Assembly: GCA_016748015.1 (NCBI GenBank)
Contig: JAAOMT010000276.1
Coordinates: 1-32,929, forward strand
Length of the DNA stretch: 32,929 nucleotides
From: Geosiphon pyriformis
Taxonomy: Eukaryota; Glomeromycota; Glomeromycetes; Archaeosporales; Geosiphonaceae
Direction of reading: 5' to 3'
Part shown: positions 20,115 through 31,480 of the stretch, in pieces
Layout of the letters: each line of letters opens with the position of its first letter
Position numbering within the stretch: position 1 is the stretch's first letter
The notes under the pieces: generated by a model
Told to the model about the DNA's origin: nothing
Seen by the model: only the letters and a program-made list of their open reading frames with translations
Database searches by the model: none
Program-made: the position numbers and the translations under genes

Positions 20115-20118
20115 ACAG
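20115..20118. repeat. Target-site duplication ACAG, right copy
   Basis: ACAG directly follows the solo LTR end and matches 19229-19232. A 4-bp duplication is within the range made by Ty3/gypsy integrases. Confidence 0.75.
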
Positions 20119-21740
20119 GTAATAATTGTTAATATTGTTGTAAAATTGGTTATAGAACAAATTAGTAATAACTGTTCTGATTTTGTGGCTTTAAAAAATA
20201 ATAAGCTGGTAGTAGAAATTGGTAATATAATTGTTGAAATTAAGAATAATGTTGATTATTTTTTGCTTGTTGGTTTTATTGCATCTTTTAATAATCTTGT
20301 TTTTAGTGTTTTAAAATTCTATAATAATAGCAGTTTGAAATTGGTTGTTAAATAATAATGAATAGTTGTTTTAATTGTATTATTAAGATAATTGGTATCT
20401 TTGTTGCTACTGTTATTGTTGGTTGGTAAAATAGTTTTTAACTTTTTTGATTAATTAATCAATTTTTTTTTTAACTACTAAGCTGGTTTCTCTAATAATT
20501 AAGTTAACAAGTTTAGTACAGTTGGCCTCTTTTATGGCTATTTTATAGGCTTTAATATGTTAAATATTAGTTGCTAAATTTTTTGAAGCATGTAAACAAA
20601 CTTTTTTGATTAATTTATTCTTAAGTTTAGCAATAAATTGGTTTAAAATCTGAGTATTAGAATAATAGTTATTGGTTTTTAATAATTAAATACTTCTAAA
20701 AAGTTTGTTAAACTTTTTTAAATAGATCATAATAAATTCAGAGAGTTTTTGTTTTATGTTTTAAAACTGATTTTGGAGTGTAATTAAAGTATTGTTGTCA
20801 ATAAACTGTTTTAAAAAAGCATTTTTAAATGCTTGCCAATTTTCAAATAGTTTACCTAAGTTTTTGAATCATTTTTCTGCTGTTCTTTAAAGAAAGTAAA
20901 AAATTGCTTTTAATATTTTTGTTGTATTCTAACTATTTATATCTTCTGCTTTTAAAACTTTGGCAAGCTATTTTTAAGAACTAATATTGGCATTTTTTTT
21001 TGTAAATTTAATAATTTTTATAATATAAGTAATTGTTATTTTTTTTGTATTTTCATTTTCAACAGTTTTTTTTTAGTAAATTCAGAAATGTTTTTATTAT
21101 TATTAAAGTAATTACTCTAATTTTTTGTTAAAAAATCGAAAAGATTTGTGCTAATAAAGATTTGTTTTGACTGTTGTATTGAACTTTTTGATAATATAAA
21201 ATTTTTTAGTATTAAAAAATAGTTTAATAATGAATTTAATATCTGAACTTAAACAAATAAAGCTAAAAATAATGTAATAGAAAGTAGTAATTTAACCCTG
21301 ATTCTTTGTTTTGGTGTTTGTAAGTGTTTAATAGTTATCTTTAATGTATTATGAAGAGTATGGCTAATTTGAAATATATTTTTTTGTTTTTTTTTAGCTT
21401 CTAGTTCTGATTTTAAATCAAAAAAATTTAAACTGTACTAAATATTTTTCTTTATTATATTAAATAATACTGTAGTTAAATTTTTAGAAGTATATATAAA
21501 AAGTTTTACTATTGTAATCTTTAATGCTTATATAAAAATAATATAATAAATTTTTATAGAGGTTATTTTTGACTTCTGAAATGTTGTAGTCTTTAAAAAT
21601 ATAATTGTTAATACAATTTTCAATGTATTAATACAGTGTTTTTTTAAAAATTTTAATTCTGTCTTAGATGTTAAATTTCTGTTTACAGTATATGTATATT
21701 AATTAATAATACTCTAAAGTAATTGTGTTTACTAAAGTTG
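20119..21740 (-). pseudogene. gag remnant of element C
   Basis: The capsid core is clear at about 20780-21010: KFTKKNANISS, LAKVLKAEDINS, ILKAIFYFL, then AEKWFKNLGKLFENWQAFKN and AFLKQFIDNN. These align with the capsid of A residue by residue; the Trp that is a stop in A is still Trp here. The N-terminal domain is traceable at about 21500-21600 (SEVKNNLYKNLLYYFY). Near 20150-20300 the zinc-knuckle region survives only as fragments such as NKQK and NFYYQ, with its Cys lost. The frame would join protease across the solo LTR. Confidence 0.8.
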
Positions 21741-21769
21741 CTACTTTAAAGTTGTTGTAATATTTAATT

Positions 21770-21784
21770 CATAAAAAAGCACCA
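21770..21784 (-). other. Decayed primer-binding site of element C
   Basis: The minus strand reads TGGTGCTTTTTTATG from 21784, two bases inside the LTR start TATTAC at 21787. The first seven bases and the two-base spacing equal those of element A. Confidence 0.65.
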
Positions 21785-21786
21785 AA

Positions 21787-22731
21787 TATTACCAAAAGTT
21801 TTTGGTCTCTTTTTTGAATATTGTTATTGTTGTTTTGCTGTTAATTTCTAATTATTAGAAATTAGTAAATCTCCAATAACTGAATTTATTTTCAAATTAT
21901 TTTCTATAATTTAAATTGCTAAGTTTATAAGTAAAATAGCCAATTTTGTATTAGTTATCTATATAGTTACTTTGCAAAAAAATTCAACTTTTTTTTAAAA
22001 AATGTTTATTTAAAAACTTATTAAAAATAAGTAGTTATTTTATAGTAAAAATTAGCTCTTTTACAAGAATTTTGTCTATAAACTACCTTAATAATTATAA
22101 TATAAAAAATATAAAAAAAGAAGAAATTTTATTAAAAAAATTATTTTTTATTCAGATTTAAAGTTATTAACAAATTATTAAAATTAGTAGTTAATCAATT
22201 TCAAAATATTAATTGAAATTTGGAGAATTTTAAGTGAAATAATTATGAATTTTGTTGTTTTTTAATATGATTTTTATTGAAATAATTTGTATAAATATTA
22301 AGAAAAATATTTTTAATAAAAGATAATTTTAATTAATGTATATTTTCTTAAAAAGCAAAGCTTTTTTTTATATAACTTGTTGTTATACTAGTCTATGAAC
22401 TTGTATTTTTTTTTGCTATTATTTTACTGTACTAAAGATATATTTTTAACAAAATACAAATTATTTCTATAAACTATTTAGTATTTTAGTAAATTATTAA
22501 TTATTTTGACAAATTTTAGCAAATTTTTGAATGTTATATAGTTTAAAATATTGTGTAATTTGATTATTACAATTTGTGTATTTTACAAATCAAATTATTA
22601 ATTAAATAATAATTTGAATAATTTGATAAGATAATAAATAATAAATTGAAATAATAATATATATTAATTAATAATAAAAATTATAAAAATAATTTCATGT
22701 TAATTAATATTTCAAATTTTTACTGATAACA
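21787..22731 (-). repeat. Probable 5' LTR of element C
   Basis: The left terminus TATTAC at 21787 follows the primer-binding site as in A. A candidate outer terminus ATAACA lies at 22726-22731, which would give 945 bp, close to the 926 bp of A. The interior does not align well with the A LTR, so the right limit is tentative. Confidence 0.4.
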
Positions 22732-23718
22732 GTAAGTAAAGATTAAAAGTTATTTGAAAGTTCTAAATAATGTTAAGGATAATTTAATGACAAATAAAAC
22801 TACTTACTTGCTATTTTTTTTGCTGATTAAGATATATAAATAGTATATAATAGCTGATAATACAGCTGTGTTTAGTAATACTTATTATTTTGCTTATAAT
22901 ATATATAAATCAATTTTTTATGTTCAATAAAAAATTAAACTTGATTATAATATGGTTTCAAGTGTTTTAATTAAAAAAGTAAATTAATTGTTTATTGTAT
23001 AAATATAATATTTTGATTTACATATACAGTTTGAATTTATTAGCAAAAAGTTTACCAATTTGTATATATATTTAATAAAAACTGTTTATAAACAGCTACC
23101 AGTAGTAGTTAAAAAAAGACTGTATAATAAAATTTATTTGGATGTATTGTGCTTACTATATAATAAGATAAAGCTATTAAATTATGTTTTTACTTATATT
23201 GAAAATATTGGTGTTTGTAAAAAGATCTTGGTAAAAGCTTTTGAACTTTGAGTTATATTAATAAGTATTTACATGCCTTTTTTTTTGCTGTTCTAGATTT
23301 TTTCTAAGTGTTCTTTGAATATAGATTTATATATAATAATTTGTAAAAATTTTGTGCTGAAAAATTAGTATATTGAAACTATTATGGCTCTTAAAAATAA
23401 AAAAGAGATGATTTTAATTGTTATTGAATTTGTAAAGTACTTAGTAAAAAAACATTATTTAAAAATATGACTTATTAGATCTAAATATAAAACAAATATA
23501 AAAAAAGCTGGTTTGATATAAAATAATAATTTGATATTAGATTTATTATATAGTCTAATGAAAAAATTATTAGATAGAATAGTTTAATTGCTTAATTTTA
23601 TTAAGTTTTTTTACTGTTGTTACAGTTCAAGAATTTAATAGGAATTATAAATAATATAAATTAGCCAATTATGAAATAGCACAGCAACAATTTATAAAAA
23701 GAAATGATTTACAAATAA
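22732..23718. other. AT-rich stretch with short open segment, unidentified
   Basis: No gene is recognised. On the plus strand 23060-23251 is open for 63 codons (KQLPVVVKKRLYNKIYLDVL). After stops it is followed by a Lys/Ile-rich segment (MALKNKKEMILIVIEFVKYL) at 23383-23450. These could be scraps of another decayed element on the plus strand, but no family motif is visible. Confidence 0.3.
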
Positions 23719-23833
23719 CAACAAGCACTACCATGCAATAGCAGCAAGCACTATCATGCAATAACAGCAAGTACTATTTTACAATAGCAGCAAGCACTAT
23801 TTCATAATAGCAGCAAGCACTATTTAGAAATAA
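23719..23833. repeat. 23-bp minisatellite, five copies
   Basis: Five adjacent 23-bp units start at 23719, 23742, 23765, 23788 and 23811, each with CARCAAGYACT followed by AYYATG or ATTT and a AATAG-like end. Units 2-4 differ by a few substitutions. The period is not a multiple of three, so it does not encode a regular peptide repeat. Confidence 0.9.
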
Positions 23834-23989
23834 CGGAAATAGAGTATTACAAGATGTTATTTTGTAAAACAATAATTATATATATATACAATAGTTTTTA
23901 ATGATGAAGAAAAAACAGCTTTAACTAGAAGCAACAAATATTTAAATAAAATCTTATTCAAAAAGAATTAATAAAAAAATAATAAATTG

Positions 23990-24470
23990 AATGAATATCA
24001 CAATTACGAGATTAACAATAGAATTCACATACCCTCTCTAGCAAATGAAACTATCATTCTATCTTTGAATCCTTTGGAAAAATAATCTCTAATCAAGATT
24101 ATTCACATGGTTACTAATTAAATTGAAAAAGCTTTATTATATACTTAGGGAAATTGTGAAAAGACCATTAACATTCCATGTTTCTAGATTAAAGAAACAC
24201 ATTAGACAATTGCAAAGATAGTTTCAAAGAAGATTCCAGACAGTGCGTAGATTTCAGATTAGCCTCTGAGAAGGAATACACAACATACAAAGACAATTAG
24301 AATTAAAGAGAAGACTTACATCACAACATCAAGAAAAAATCTTCAGTATATTATCATTATTATCCAACACATAAAATAGAGAAACTCATGAGAGACTGAT
24401 TGCAATTAAAACAGGAGATCAACAATTAAAATATACCAAGAAAACATTCTTGTAACACTATTAGCTTTAG
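23990..24470 (+). pseudogene. Unidentified coding-like remnant, possible helical basic protein
   Basis: This stretch is visibly less AT-rich than its surroundings and holds two of the few CpGs in the region. On the plus strand one frame reads REIVKRPLTFHVSRLKKHIR, then FQRRFQTVRRFQISL, then GIHNIQRQLELKRRLTSQHQ and RETHERLIAIKTGDQQLKY. It is interrupted by about four stops that could be former Gln or Arg codons. It would be a basic, helical protein or domain. I do not recognise it. It could be part of a retroelement gag or of a recently captured gene. Confidence 0.35.
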
Positions 24471-24549
24471 TAAGCATAGACTTTGCTATTTTTTTTCTGA
24501 TTTAAACAATAATATTAGTGTTTATGTAAATATATAATGTTATTTTATT

Positions 24550-24608
24550 TGGCTTAAATGGATTACATATAGTAAATACATAAATTGTATTTAGTTTAAG
24601 CCATTTAG
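24550..24608. repeat. Imperfect inverted repeat
   Basis: TGGCTTAAA at about 24551 is matched by TTTAAGCCA at about 24598, and inside it AAATACA pairs with TGTATTT around a five-base loop. The two stems would form a nested hairpin. No element could be tied to it. Confidence 0.5.
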
Positions 24609-25833
24609 TTTGGTTCTGTATACTAGATAGTAGTTAAACTTTATTCATAAAACTGTATAATAATAAAAAATCAAATTATTAATTTTAAAAATTATACAGT
24701 TTAAAAAAAATTAATCAATTTAACTTAAAAGTATTTTTTAAAATAATAATTTTTTATTAATATAAACTAACAAATAAAAACAATAATAGCAGCAAAAAAT
24801 TTTTAAAATAAACAATAATAAATTATTATAAGCTTATAAATTTTAATTTAATCAGATTAATTTTACCAAAAATACTAAAAGCATTTTTAATCTTATTAAA
24901 AAAAAATATTATAAAGTATAACAAAAAAAACAAAAAAAAACAAAAACTATTATAGAAGACTTTCCAATTTTAAATGTAATCAAAAAACAAAATTACCAAT
25001 AACAATTTTAATAACAGTATTTAAAAAGTTTTAAAATGTAAAATTTACATAAACAACTTAATATTGTCTTTTAAAATTAACTTAAATCCAATAAATTCAA
25101 ATAATAAATAAAACAAAAAACCAATAAAACTAATTTAATTTTAAATATAATATTAAAAAACTAAAATAAAAACTATTTATTCAAAAAACTTTTAATAATT
25201 GAAAATTGTTTTTTAAGCATTATTAAAAACAATATTAGAAAACAAAAAAAAAAATTTAATTATTTAATTAATTAAAGTTTAAAAATTAAATAATTTAATA
25301 AGTTAATTAAATAAATACATATTTAAAAATATGTTATTATTATTGTTATTTATATTAAAAAAAAACCAATTACTATAATAAAAATTTTATTTAAGATTAT
25401 ATTTAGAACTACAAAAAAAATTAATACAATAATAACAAATATAAGCAATTGTTATTAGTTTTTAAATTTTCTGGTCTTTTTAATTATTTGCAAAATAATA
25501 ATAATAATAATAACCAAAAAAATTAATTTATTAATTAATTTATTATTAAAAACTTTAAATCTTTTAAAAAAATAAAAACAACATTAAAACAAATTTTAAT
25601 ATATTTTTTAAAAAAATTTCAACTATTAATTAAAGAAAAAATACTTTAAAAATTATTAAAAACAGTTTTATATTATTAATATTTAAAAAAAAACATTTTT
25701 AAACTATTTTATTTAATTGTTTTTATAAAAAACACTTTTTTTGTTAATTATTATAAAAAAAATTATGTTTAAAACTTTTTTACTTTTTATATACAATATT
25801 AATTTTAAAATTAAATTAAATTAAATAATAAAG

Positions 25834-25888
25834 TATTTTAAATTCTAATAAAAAAACTTAAAAAACTTGAATAAATAAGTAAAAACAA
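25834..25888. repeat. Dispersed ~55-bp repeat, copy 1
   Basis: The block containing TTTTAAATTCTAATAAAAA, TTAAAAAACTTG and ATAAATAAGTAAAAACA recurs at 26189-26240 with about four differences. The second copy lies about 355 bp away in the same orientation. Confidence 0.75.
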
Positions 25889-25969
25889 AATATTTAAAGT
25901 ATTTAATTTAATATTGTTTTTATATAAATTTAAATAATTAATTACATATAAACAATACATAAACTATAT

Positions 25970-25976
<7 letters not shown>

Positions 25977-26002
<26 letters not shown>
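25977..26002. repeat. TA microsatellite
   Basis: About 13 uninterrupted TA dinucleotides. A shorter, interrupted run lies at 26109-26128. Confidence 0.95.
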
Positions 26003-26188
26003 ATTTGTAATATTTTATTTATAATTTTATTAATTTAACTAATTTTTAATTTAAAAATATAATTATAAAAGTTTGTTATTTGTTTTTTCTTTAAATTAAA
26101 ATTAATATAATATATATACATATATATAATAATACAAAATATTATTATAAAAATATTATTTAAAAACAGCTAATTAATAATAATAATT

Positions 26189-26240
26189 ATTTTAAATTCT
26201 AATAAAAAGCTTAAAAAACTTGGATAAATAAGTAAAAACA
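26189..26240. repeat. Dispersed ~55-bp repeat, copy 2
   Basis: Direct copy of 25834-25888, with GC instead of AA in the middle A-run and one A-to-G difference after ACTTG. The block may be the edge of a small repeat family or of a decayed LTR. Confidence 0.75.
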
Positions 26241-27828
26241 ATTTGTTTTTGCTGATTATTATCTGAATAATAATATATTAAATATATATTTCAATAGCAA
26301 TTTAATTACAATTTATTAAAAAATAATAAATTTTTTTTTATTAATATATTATTTGATAATTTGTCAATTAAACATATAAAATAATTAATATTAAATAAAA
26401 AAATATAATATTTATTTAATTAGTAAAAAATTCTCAAATATAAATACCAATTCTGGTTCTTATAACTAATATTAAACATGTAAAACTTATTTTTTAAAAC
26501 TATTCTTTTGTTTATAAAAGGTATAATATTATCTAATTTACACTATAGTTCTTATGTTTATAATTGGTAAATATCTTAATAATTAGAAAATAACAATATT
26601 ACTTTTTTATTTATATTATACTAACTCTATATATATGTTAGCAATATACTTAATTAACATTAATTTATTATAACAGTTGTTTAAAATAAGAAAAATCTAT
26701 TACAACCAGAATTTATTTGTATTAATAAAAGTAAAATTAATAAGATTTTTCTAAGTAATTAATAATATATATTATAATATTTTTGGAAAAAAAACAGCAT
26801 ATTTTGAATTAGCTGCTTTTGGTTTTAATGATAACAATATAATTAAAAAGCTATTAATTAAAATTATATTCAAATCTATTTTTTTTAAGATTGAAAAAAA
26901 TATAGTAGTTGTATCAACAATTAGAACTTTTGAACCTAATGGCTTTATTTTATCTGTGTTAACAAAAAAAAATTAAAGAATTCTAGCACTACAACAAATA
27001 AATAATAACACATTTATTTTTAATTTTTACAAAAAAAAAAATATTGTAGTATTATAAAAATCAATTAATTAATAGTGTTTAAAACAAAGTTGGTATTACA
27101 ATACATATAAATAGCATAATACTATTTGGTTATAAGTATTTATTAATTTAATACATAATATTAAACAGCCAGATGTTTTCGGATCTTACTTGTATTTTAA
27201 ATAAATGAATTAATTTTTATAAAATAAAATATATATTTAAACAACAAATTAGAAAATACAAAATAACAATAAATCTATTAGTTAATTAATAAAATATGTT
27301 TATTATTTAAATAAGTCAAGACAATTCAATAATAAAAATTTTATTATATGCTTGTTATAATATATTTATTTATCTATAAAATAAGCAAAAAAAAATTTCA
27401 TGCTTAAAAAACAATATTAAAATATGTAAATACACTAATATAATACTATATCCTAAAAATAACAATAAAAAAAAGGTTTGAAGTTGGTCAAAAATTATTG
27501 TATAAATAAACTAATTACTTTAATTTAAAAATTGTGCATATATGTATATTATAAATTATACATTAAAATTTATTGCTAAAAATATAAAAATACATAAGTA
27601 TACATATAATTTTTCAATTAATATATAAATATTAAACAAATCTAAAATCTAAACCAAAATATATTTGCAATTATAAAATCTGTTATCAATATTGACTACT
27701 TTTAGAATAAAAAATAAGCATTGTATAAAAACACAGTATTTGATAATTAAGATAGAAGCAAACAAATACTTGAATAAATGTTTTTGCTTAAAAATATATA
27801 TGTTAAAGATTAAATAACAATTAAAAAA

Positions 27829-28038
27829 ATGAATAATAAGTTAAAAGAATTTGCAGATAATAATAAATTAGAACCAAATAAAGTACCAAAAATCTCAACA
27901 ATTCAAGAATGGATATCACAATATAACAAATTGTTTTTGGCACAGACAACAAGAACAGTATTGCAGTCTAATTTAAGTAAAAGCTCTTTGATAATAGTTG
28001 GAATCAAAAATAAGCAATGTAAAAGTAAGTTAAAGTAA
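27829..28038 (+). CDS. Short hypothetical ORF, 69 residues
   Basis: An ATG-started frame with a normal TAA stop encodes a Lys/Asn-rich peptide with the segment KISTIQEWISQYNKLF. Codon use is a little less AT-biased than in the surrounding DNA. There is no signal peptide, no membrane segment and no recognised domain. It could be the first exon of a gene, a fragment of a transposase N-terminus or chance. No neighbouring frame extends it. Confidence 0.25.
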   Translation: MNNKLKEFADNNKLEPNKVPKISTIQEWISQYNKLFLAQTTRTVLQSNLSKSSLIIVGIKNKQCKSKLK

Positions 28039-28820
28039 TAAGTTGAGTCTTTTGCATGTTTCTGGACTTGAAAAAATTAACTTTACAATGAAAATCAATA
28101 AATTTACCTTCAAAATTGTAAGCTTAATTCTTATATTTGAAACCACAAATGCCATTTCACATCAAATAAAACTTTTGTTAGAAAAGTAGCTATATTCTGA
28201 ATTTTGTAAAAGTAGTTACCTAAGGTTCCAGGTTGTTAAATAATGTAATTTTCATGTGCACATGGCTAGTCGTGTGACCAAGTTGTCTTTAAGTATAACA
28301 AGATTGTTTTGGTTTTGCATATTATTGATCTGTATCGCACAGTATTAATAGATTGATTATTATTCCCAGGCGAATTACCAATTAAACATTAAAAATTATA
28401 ATGATTATTATATTAACAAATATTTTATTATATGTTTTTATTATTATTAGTTAAAACTTAAAATTAATTTATTACATAATTGTAATTTTAAATTATATAC
28501 ATAAATACAGTTTAATTATAATTTGTATAATAATAAAATTCAAATAAAAACTGTTTTTTATTGTAACTCGGAATTATTTGCAAAAAATATATAAAAAACC
28601 GGAAAAAAATGAATCAATGAATCTTAAAAGGAGATTTTTAAAAAAAACAAAAGCTTTTGACTTTACATTTAGTAATTAAAAATGCTAATAAGAAACTTTG
28701 AGATATAAAAAGACAGTTTAAATCTACCAAAAGTTTTGAATCTAATAATTTAATCCAATAGTTTAAGATTTTTCAATTTATGCCAATATTATAAATTTAT
28801 TTTTATAAAATATCTTGAAA
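28039..28820. other. Intergenic region downstream of the kinase gene
   Basis: No gene seen. The part at about 28230-28380 is richer in G and C and has a few CpGs, unlike the region to its left; it may mark the edge of non-repeat DNA. The 3' end of the kinase transcript should lie between 28820 and about 28600; no specific polyadenylation signal was singled out. Confidence 0.5.
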
Positions 28821-30828
28821 TCATCTTAATGAAGTAAACTTTTGATATGCCTTTTCATGTCCGGATTGAATCGCCTTTTCCAACCACCTACGAGCCAACA
28901 ACAAGTTTTTCTTTTCTATACCGTATGAATCTGCATAAAATATACCCGCCCGATATTGTGCATCACCATTTCCTGCCTCGGCGGCTTTCAAATACCAATC
29001 CAGTGCCTTTGTGTAATCTTTTTTTGTGCGATAACCAATTTCATACAGCCAGCCAGCAGAGAACTGGATACGTTGTGTCTCGAGATTAGGAACTTGTTCA
29101 GAATCAACGATGGTAGACTGTAAAAGTGTAATATAGCTAGGAAGAATTTCCTCTGGTTTTATAATATTGGGGAATTTTCGAAGTTGTTGGTTGATTGCAG
29201 AGGTGGATTTGATGAATCCCAATTGATAAGTTTCGTAAATTATTTTAGTGATGGAGCTCAATAGCTCAACTTGTTCTGGTGTTAAAAGTGGTTCCAACAG
29301 TTTATCATCAAAGAAATTTTTGGGAGGATCGGACTCGATTGAATTTTTATCAGCCAGAAGAGGGTCTGATTGGTTAATCGAGGCGACTGAAGAGGATGGA
29401 GTGTCGACAAGTGTGCCTATTGAGCCAGTGGAGTTTATTGTCTTGTAAGATTCAATTAGTGTTTCTGCTGTCGAAGATATCACAGAGTCGGAGGTGATTG
29501 ATTCACTCGAGGTAGTGGGATTTGTAAAATTACTTTTCTGAGAGTAATTTTGGTTACTATTATCACCGTTGTCATCAACTTCAAGTTCGACCTCATCTTC
29601 CGACGAAAGATCATAAAGATCCAAAGACCGCATAGTCTTCGAAGCCTTATGTATCACATCATCATCATCCTCATCATACAATTCTTCCAATTCCAAACGT
29701 GCGAGGGTCAACTTTCCACGTTGGTTTGGCTCATATTTCGTGAGATTGTCAATTAGATTACGAAATATTGTTGGAGTGGCGTATGGGAGTTGATTAAGTA
29801 AATCGACTGTATGATCACGACGACGTTTTTCCTTACGAATAAAGTCATTGGATTTCTGGTTATATGGTGTTCTGCCGTCCAGTGCCACTGTTGAAAGGAT
29901 AGATGTGATTCTTTGAATTTTTTTTTCTAAAATATTTTACACTTGATTATTTCATACCTGACCATAAAATTAATCCAAATGAGTAAACGTCCGAAAGAGT
30001 CGGGAATCTAAAAAAAATCCCATTGATTATAGATCACAAATCATGAAAAATCAATGACCCTATTTACAACTTACTCCTGAAAAAACCGTCGTATGGTTGG
30101 TTCAACACAAACCCTTTCCGGCGCAACCCAAGCTAAGGTTCCACCGGCCTTATTCTCGGCCAACGCCAAATCTTCCTTCTCTTTGCTCACCCCGAAATCA
30201 CTCAATTTTGGGATTAGATCTTGAGTCAATAGGACATTTTCAGTTTTCAAATCGAAATGTACGACATTGTGCTTATGACAATACATCAACCCCAGTGCCA
30301 CATCGTGACATATTTTTGATTTAGTAGGCCATGAGAGATGATTTTTCTGAAGGTAAGAAGCAAGATCCCCATTTGGTGCGTATTCAATGACCAGCGAGAT
30401 TCGAGAAAGGTGCTTGTGGACACCGTAAAAGGTTATTATGTGTGGACTTTGGAGTTTTGAAATGGTGGCGTATTCGGCGAGTAAGGATTCAAGATCAGCC
30501 TGCAAAAGTATAAATGAAAAGATTAAAAGGTCACTTTTATGAAACTCAATTCACAGTTAGATATATTGAGTAAAGGTGATGAAGAAATTAATTAATTTTT
30601 AATGACATCAATTATAAAATGGGGGAATCAATGTTGAAAAAAATTATAGCAAAAAGTAGCAATTAAATAATTACAGTTTGATTATTGTACCTCACTTCGT
30701 TTGACCGCAACCACCTTTCCACGAAACAATCCTCTATAAATCTCGCCCATTCCACCACGACCAATTACTTCTGGCGGGTCAGACATAACCAAATCCGTTT
30801 TCTTTAAAAGGATCCGTCCAGAATACAT
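28821..30828 (-). CDS. Protein kinase with C-terminal SEL1-like repeats (four exons)
   Basis: Exons are 30691-30828, 30075-30499, 29958-30007 and 28821-29887, with GT..AG introns of 191, 67 and 70 bp in phases 0, 2 and 1. They join to 559 residues ending in TGA. The kinase domain covers about residues 13-230: glycine loop GRGGMG (23-28), VAVK Lys43, DFG at 147-149, APE at 172-174, and SDVYSFGLILWS from the third exon. The catalytic loop reads HFDLKTEN (127-134): Asp129, Lys131 and Asn134 are kept, but the Arg of HRD is Phe. Residues about 270-440 are acidic, Ser/Asn-rich and probably disordered. SEL1-like repeats fill 477-556 (ALDWYLKAAEAGNGDAQY, then ARRWLEKAIQSGHEKAY), usually protein-interaction surfaces. 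A cytosolic signalling kinase of tyrosine-kinase-like type is likely; substrate unknown. CpG content is normal and no stop interrupts it. Confidence 0.9.
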
Positions 30829-31480
30829 GATTTTTACTTGGACAACGAGGGTAAAAAATAATTGAGCTAATGAATTTTTTTAATTTGGGTAATTTCTCGA
30901 TTGATACTTACTTATATCTACCAAACAAAGTTTCGTAGATCATCCTATATTTTTATTTTTATATAATTGTAAGCGCAGTTTTTTGAAACGCTATACAAGC
31001 AACACAATTTGTAATTGATATGCTCTTAATTACCTTTCATGCCAATGGTCTTTATTTTGTTTGCGATCATGGTACAACCTAACATGGATAAAACTTTCAA
31101 AAAAAAAGGTCTTTACAAATATTACGAGAGAAAATGGCTGTAGCAACTTCATAATTGAATATGAAAAAAATCAAAAATAAGGTTGTAAATAATTTAGATT
31201 GTTTTTTTTGAAAAATTTGACTCCACATTATAATTTTCTAGATCATGAACCTTTGTCAAAAACAAGTGTGCACCAGCAAAGTCTGTCTAGTTTTTATCAT
31301 GACTCCATAGCAAAGCATGAATACTCAGTGTTTGAGTAAAACTTAAAGGTGTAGAGTGACTTTTGGAAGAATCGTTCCCTAATAAATTTCAGAAAACTCA
31401 TAAATTCAAGAATTAAAAATTTCAAAGACTTACTAGTGTGAAAATATTCATATTTTGGCTTCTCGCCGTTCACACACATT
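30829..31480. other. Upstream region of the kinase gene
   Basis: No gene recognised. The 5' leader of the kinase should lie here; a GTAAGT-like donor on the minus strand near 30905-30912 might start a leader intron but no partner was fixed. The minus-strand open stretch at 31297-31497 has no family features and no spliced partner. Confidence 0.45.

Larger units (their letters stand above)
16260..22731 (-). mobile_element. Ty3/gypsy retrotransposon C, old relative of A, split and truncated
   Basis: Translated pieces from right to left give gag (20115-21740), protease (18751-19228), Cys-rich domain, dUTPase and the beginning of RT (16260-16480). Each aligns segment by segment with element A, including the two unusual modules. 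Between gag and protease sits a solo LTR of A's family with its own target-site duplication, so C was already in place when that LTR arrived. RT stops abruptly next to B, which shows that B entered C. The rest of C (RT palm onward and 3' LTR) is not seen and may be deleted or lie left of the window. The primer-binding site and LTR start lie at 21784-21787. Confidence 0.8.
24610..27828. other. Very AT-rich intergenic stretch, no gene seen
   Basis: No open frame with family features was found on either strand. The stretch contains homopolymer runs, a TA microsatellite (25977-26002), a duplicated block (25834 and 26189) and an AATA-rich background. Sequence this AT-rich gives frequent stops by chance, so old decayed elements could be hidden here without being readable by eye. 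Confidence 0.6.

Noticed and set aside
20146-20355. 69-residue plus-strand ORF beside the solo LTR
   Set aside because: It lies antisense to the zinc-knuckle end of gag of element C and has no features of its own.
23719-23833. CRISPR-like array
   Set aside because: The units abut without spacers and there are no associated genes; it is a plain minisatellite.
9852-28820. Inserted mitochondrial DNA or a tRNA/rRNA gene to explain the AT-rich stretch
   Set aside because: No respiratory-chain, ribosomal or tRNA-like sequence was seen, and much of the stretch translates to retroelement domains.
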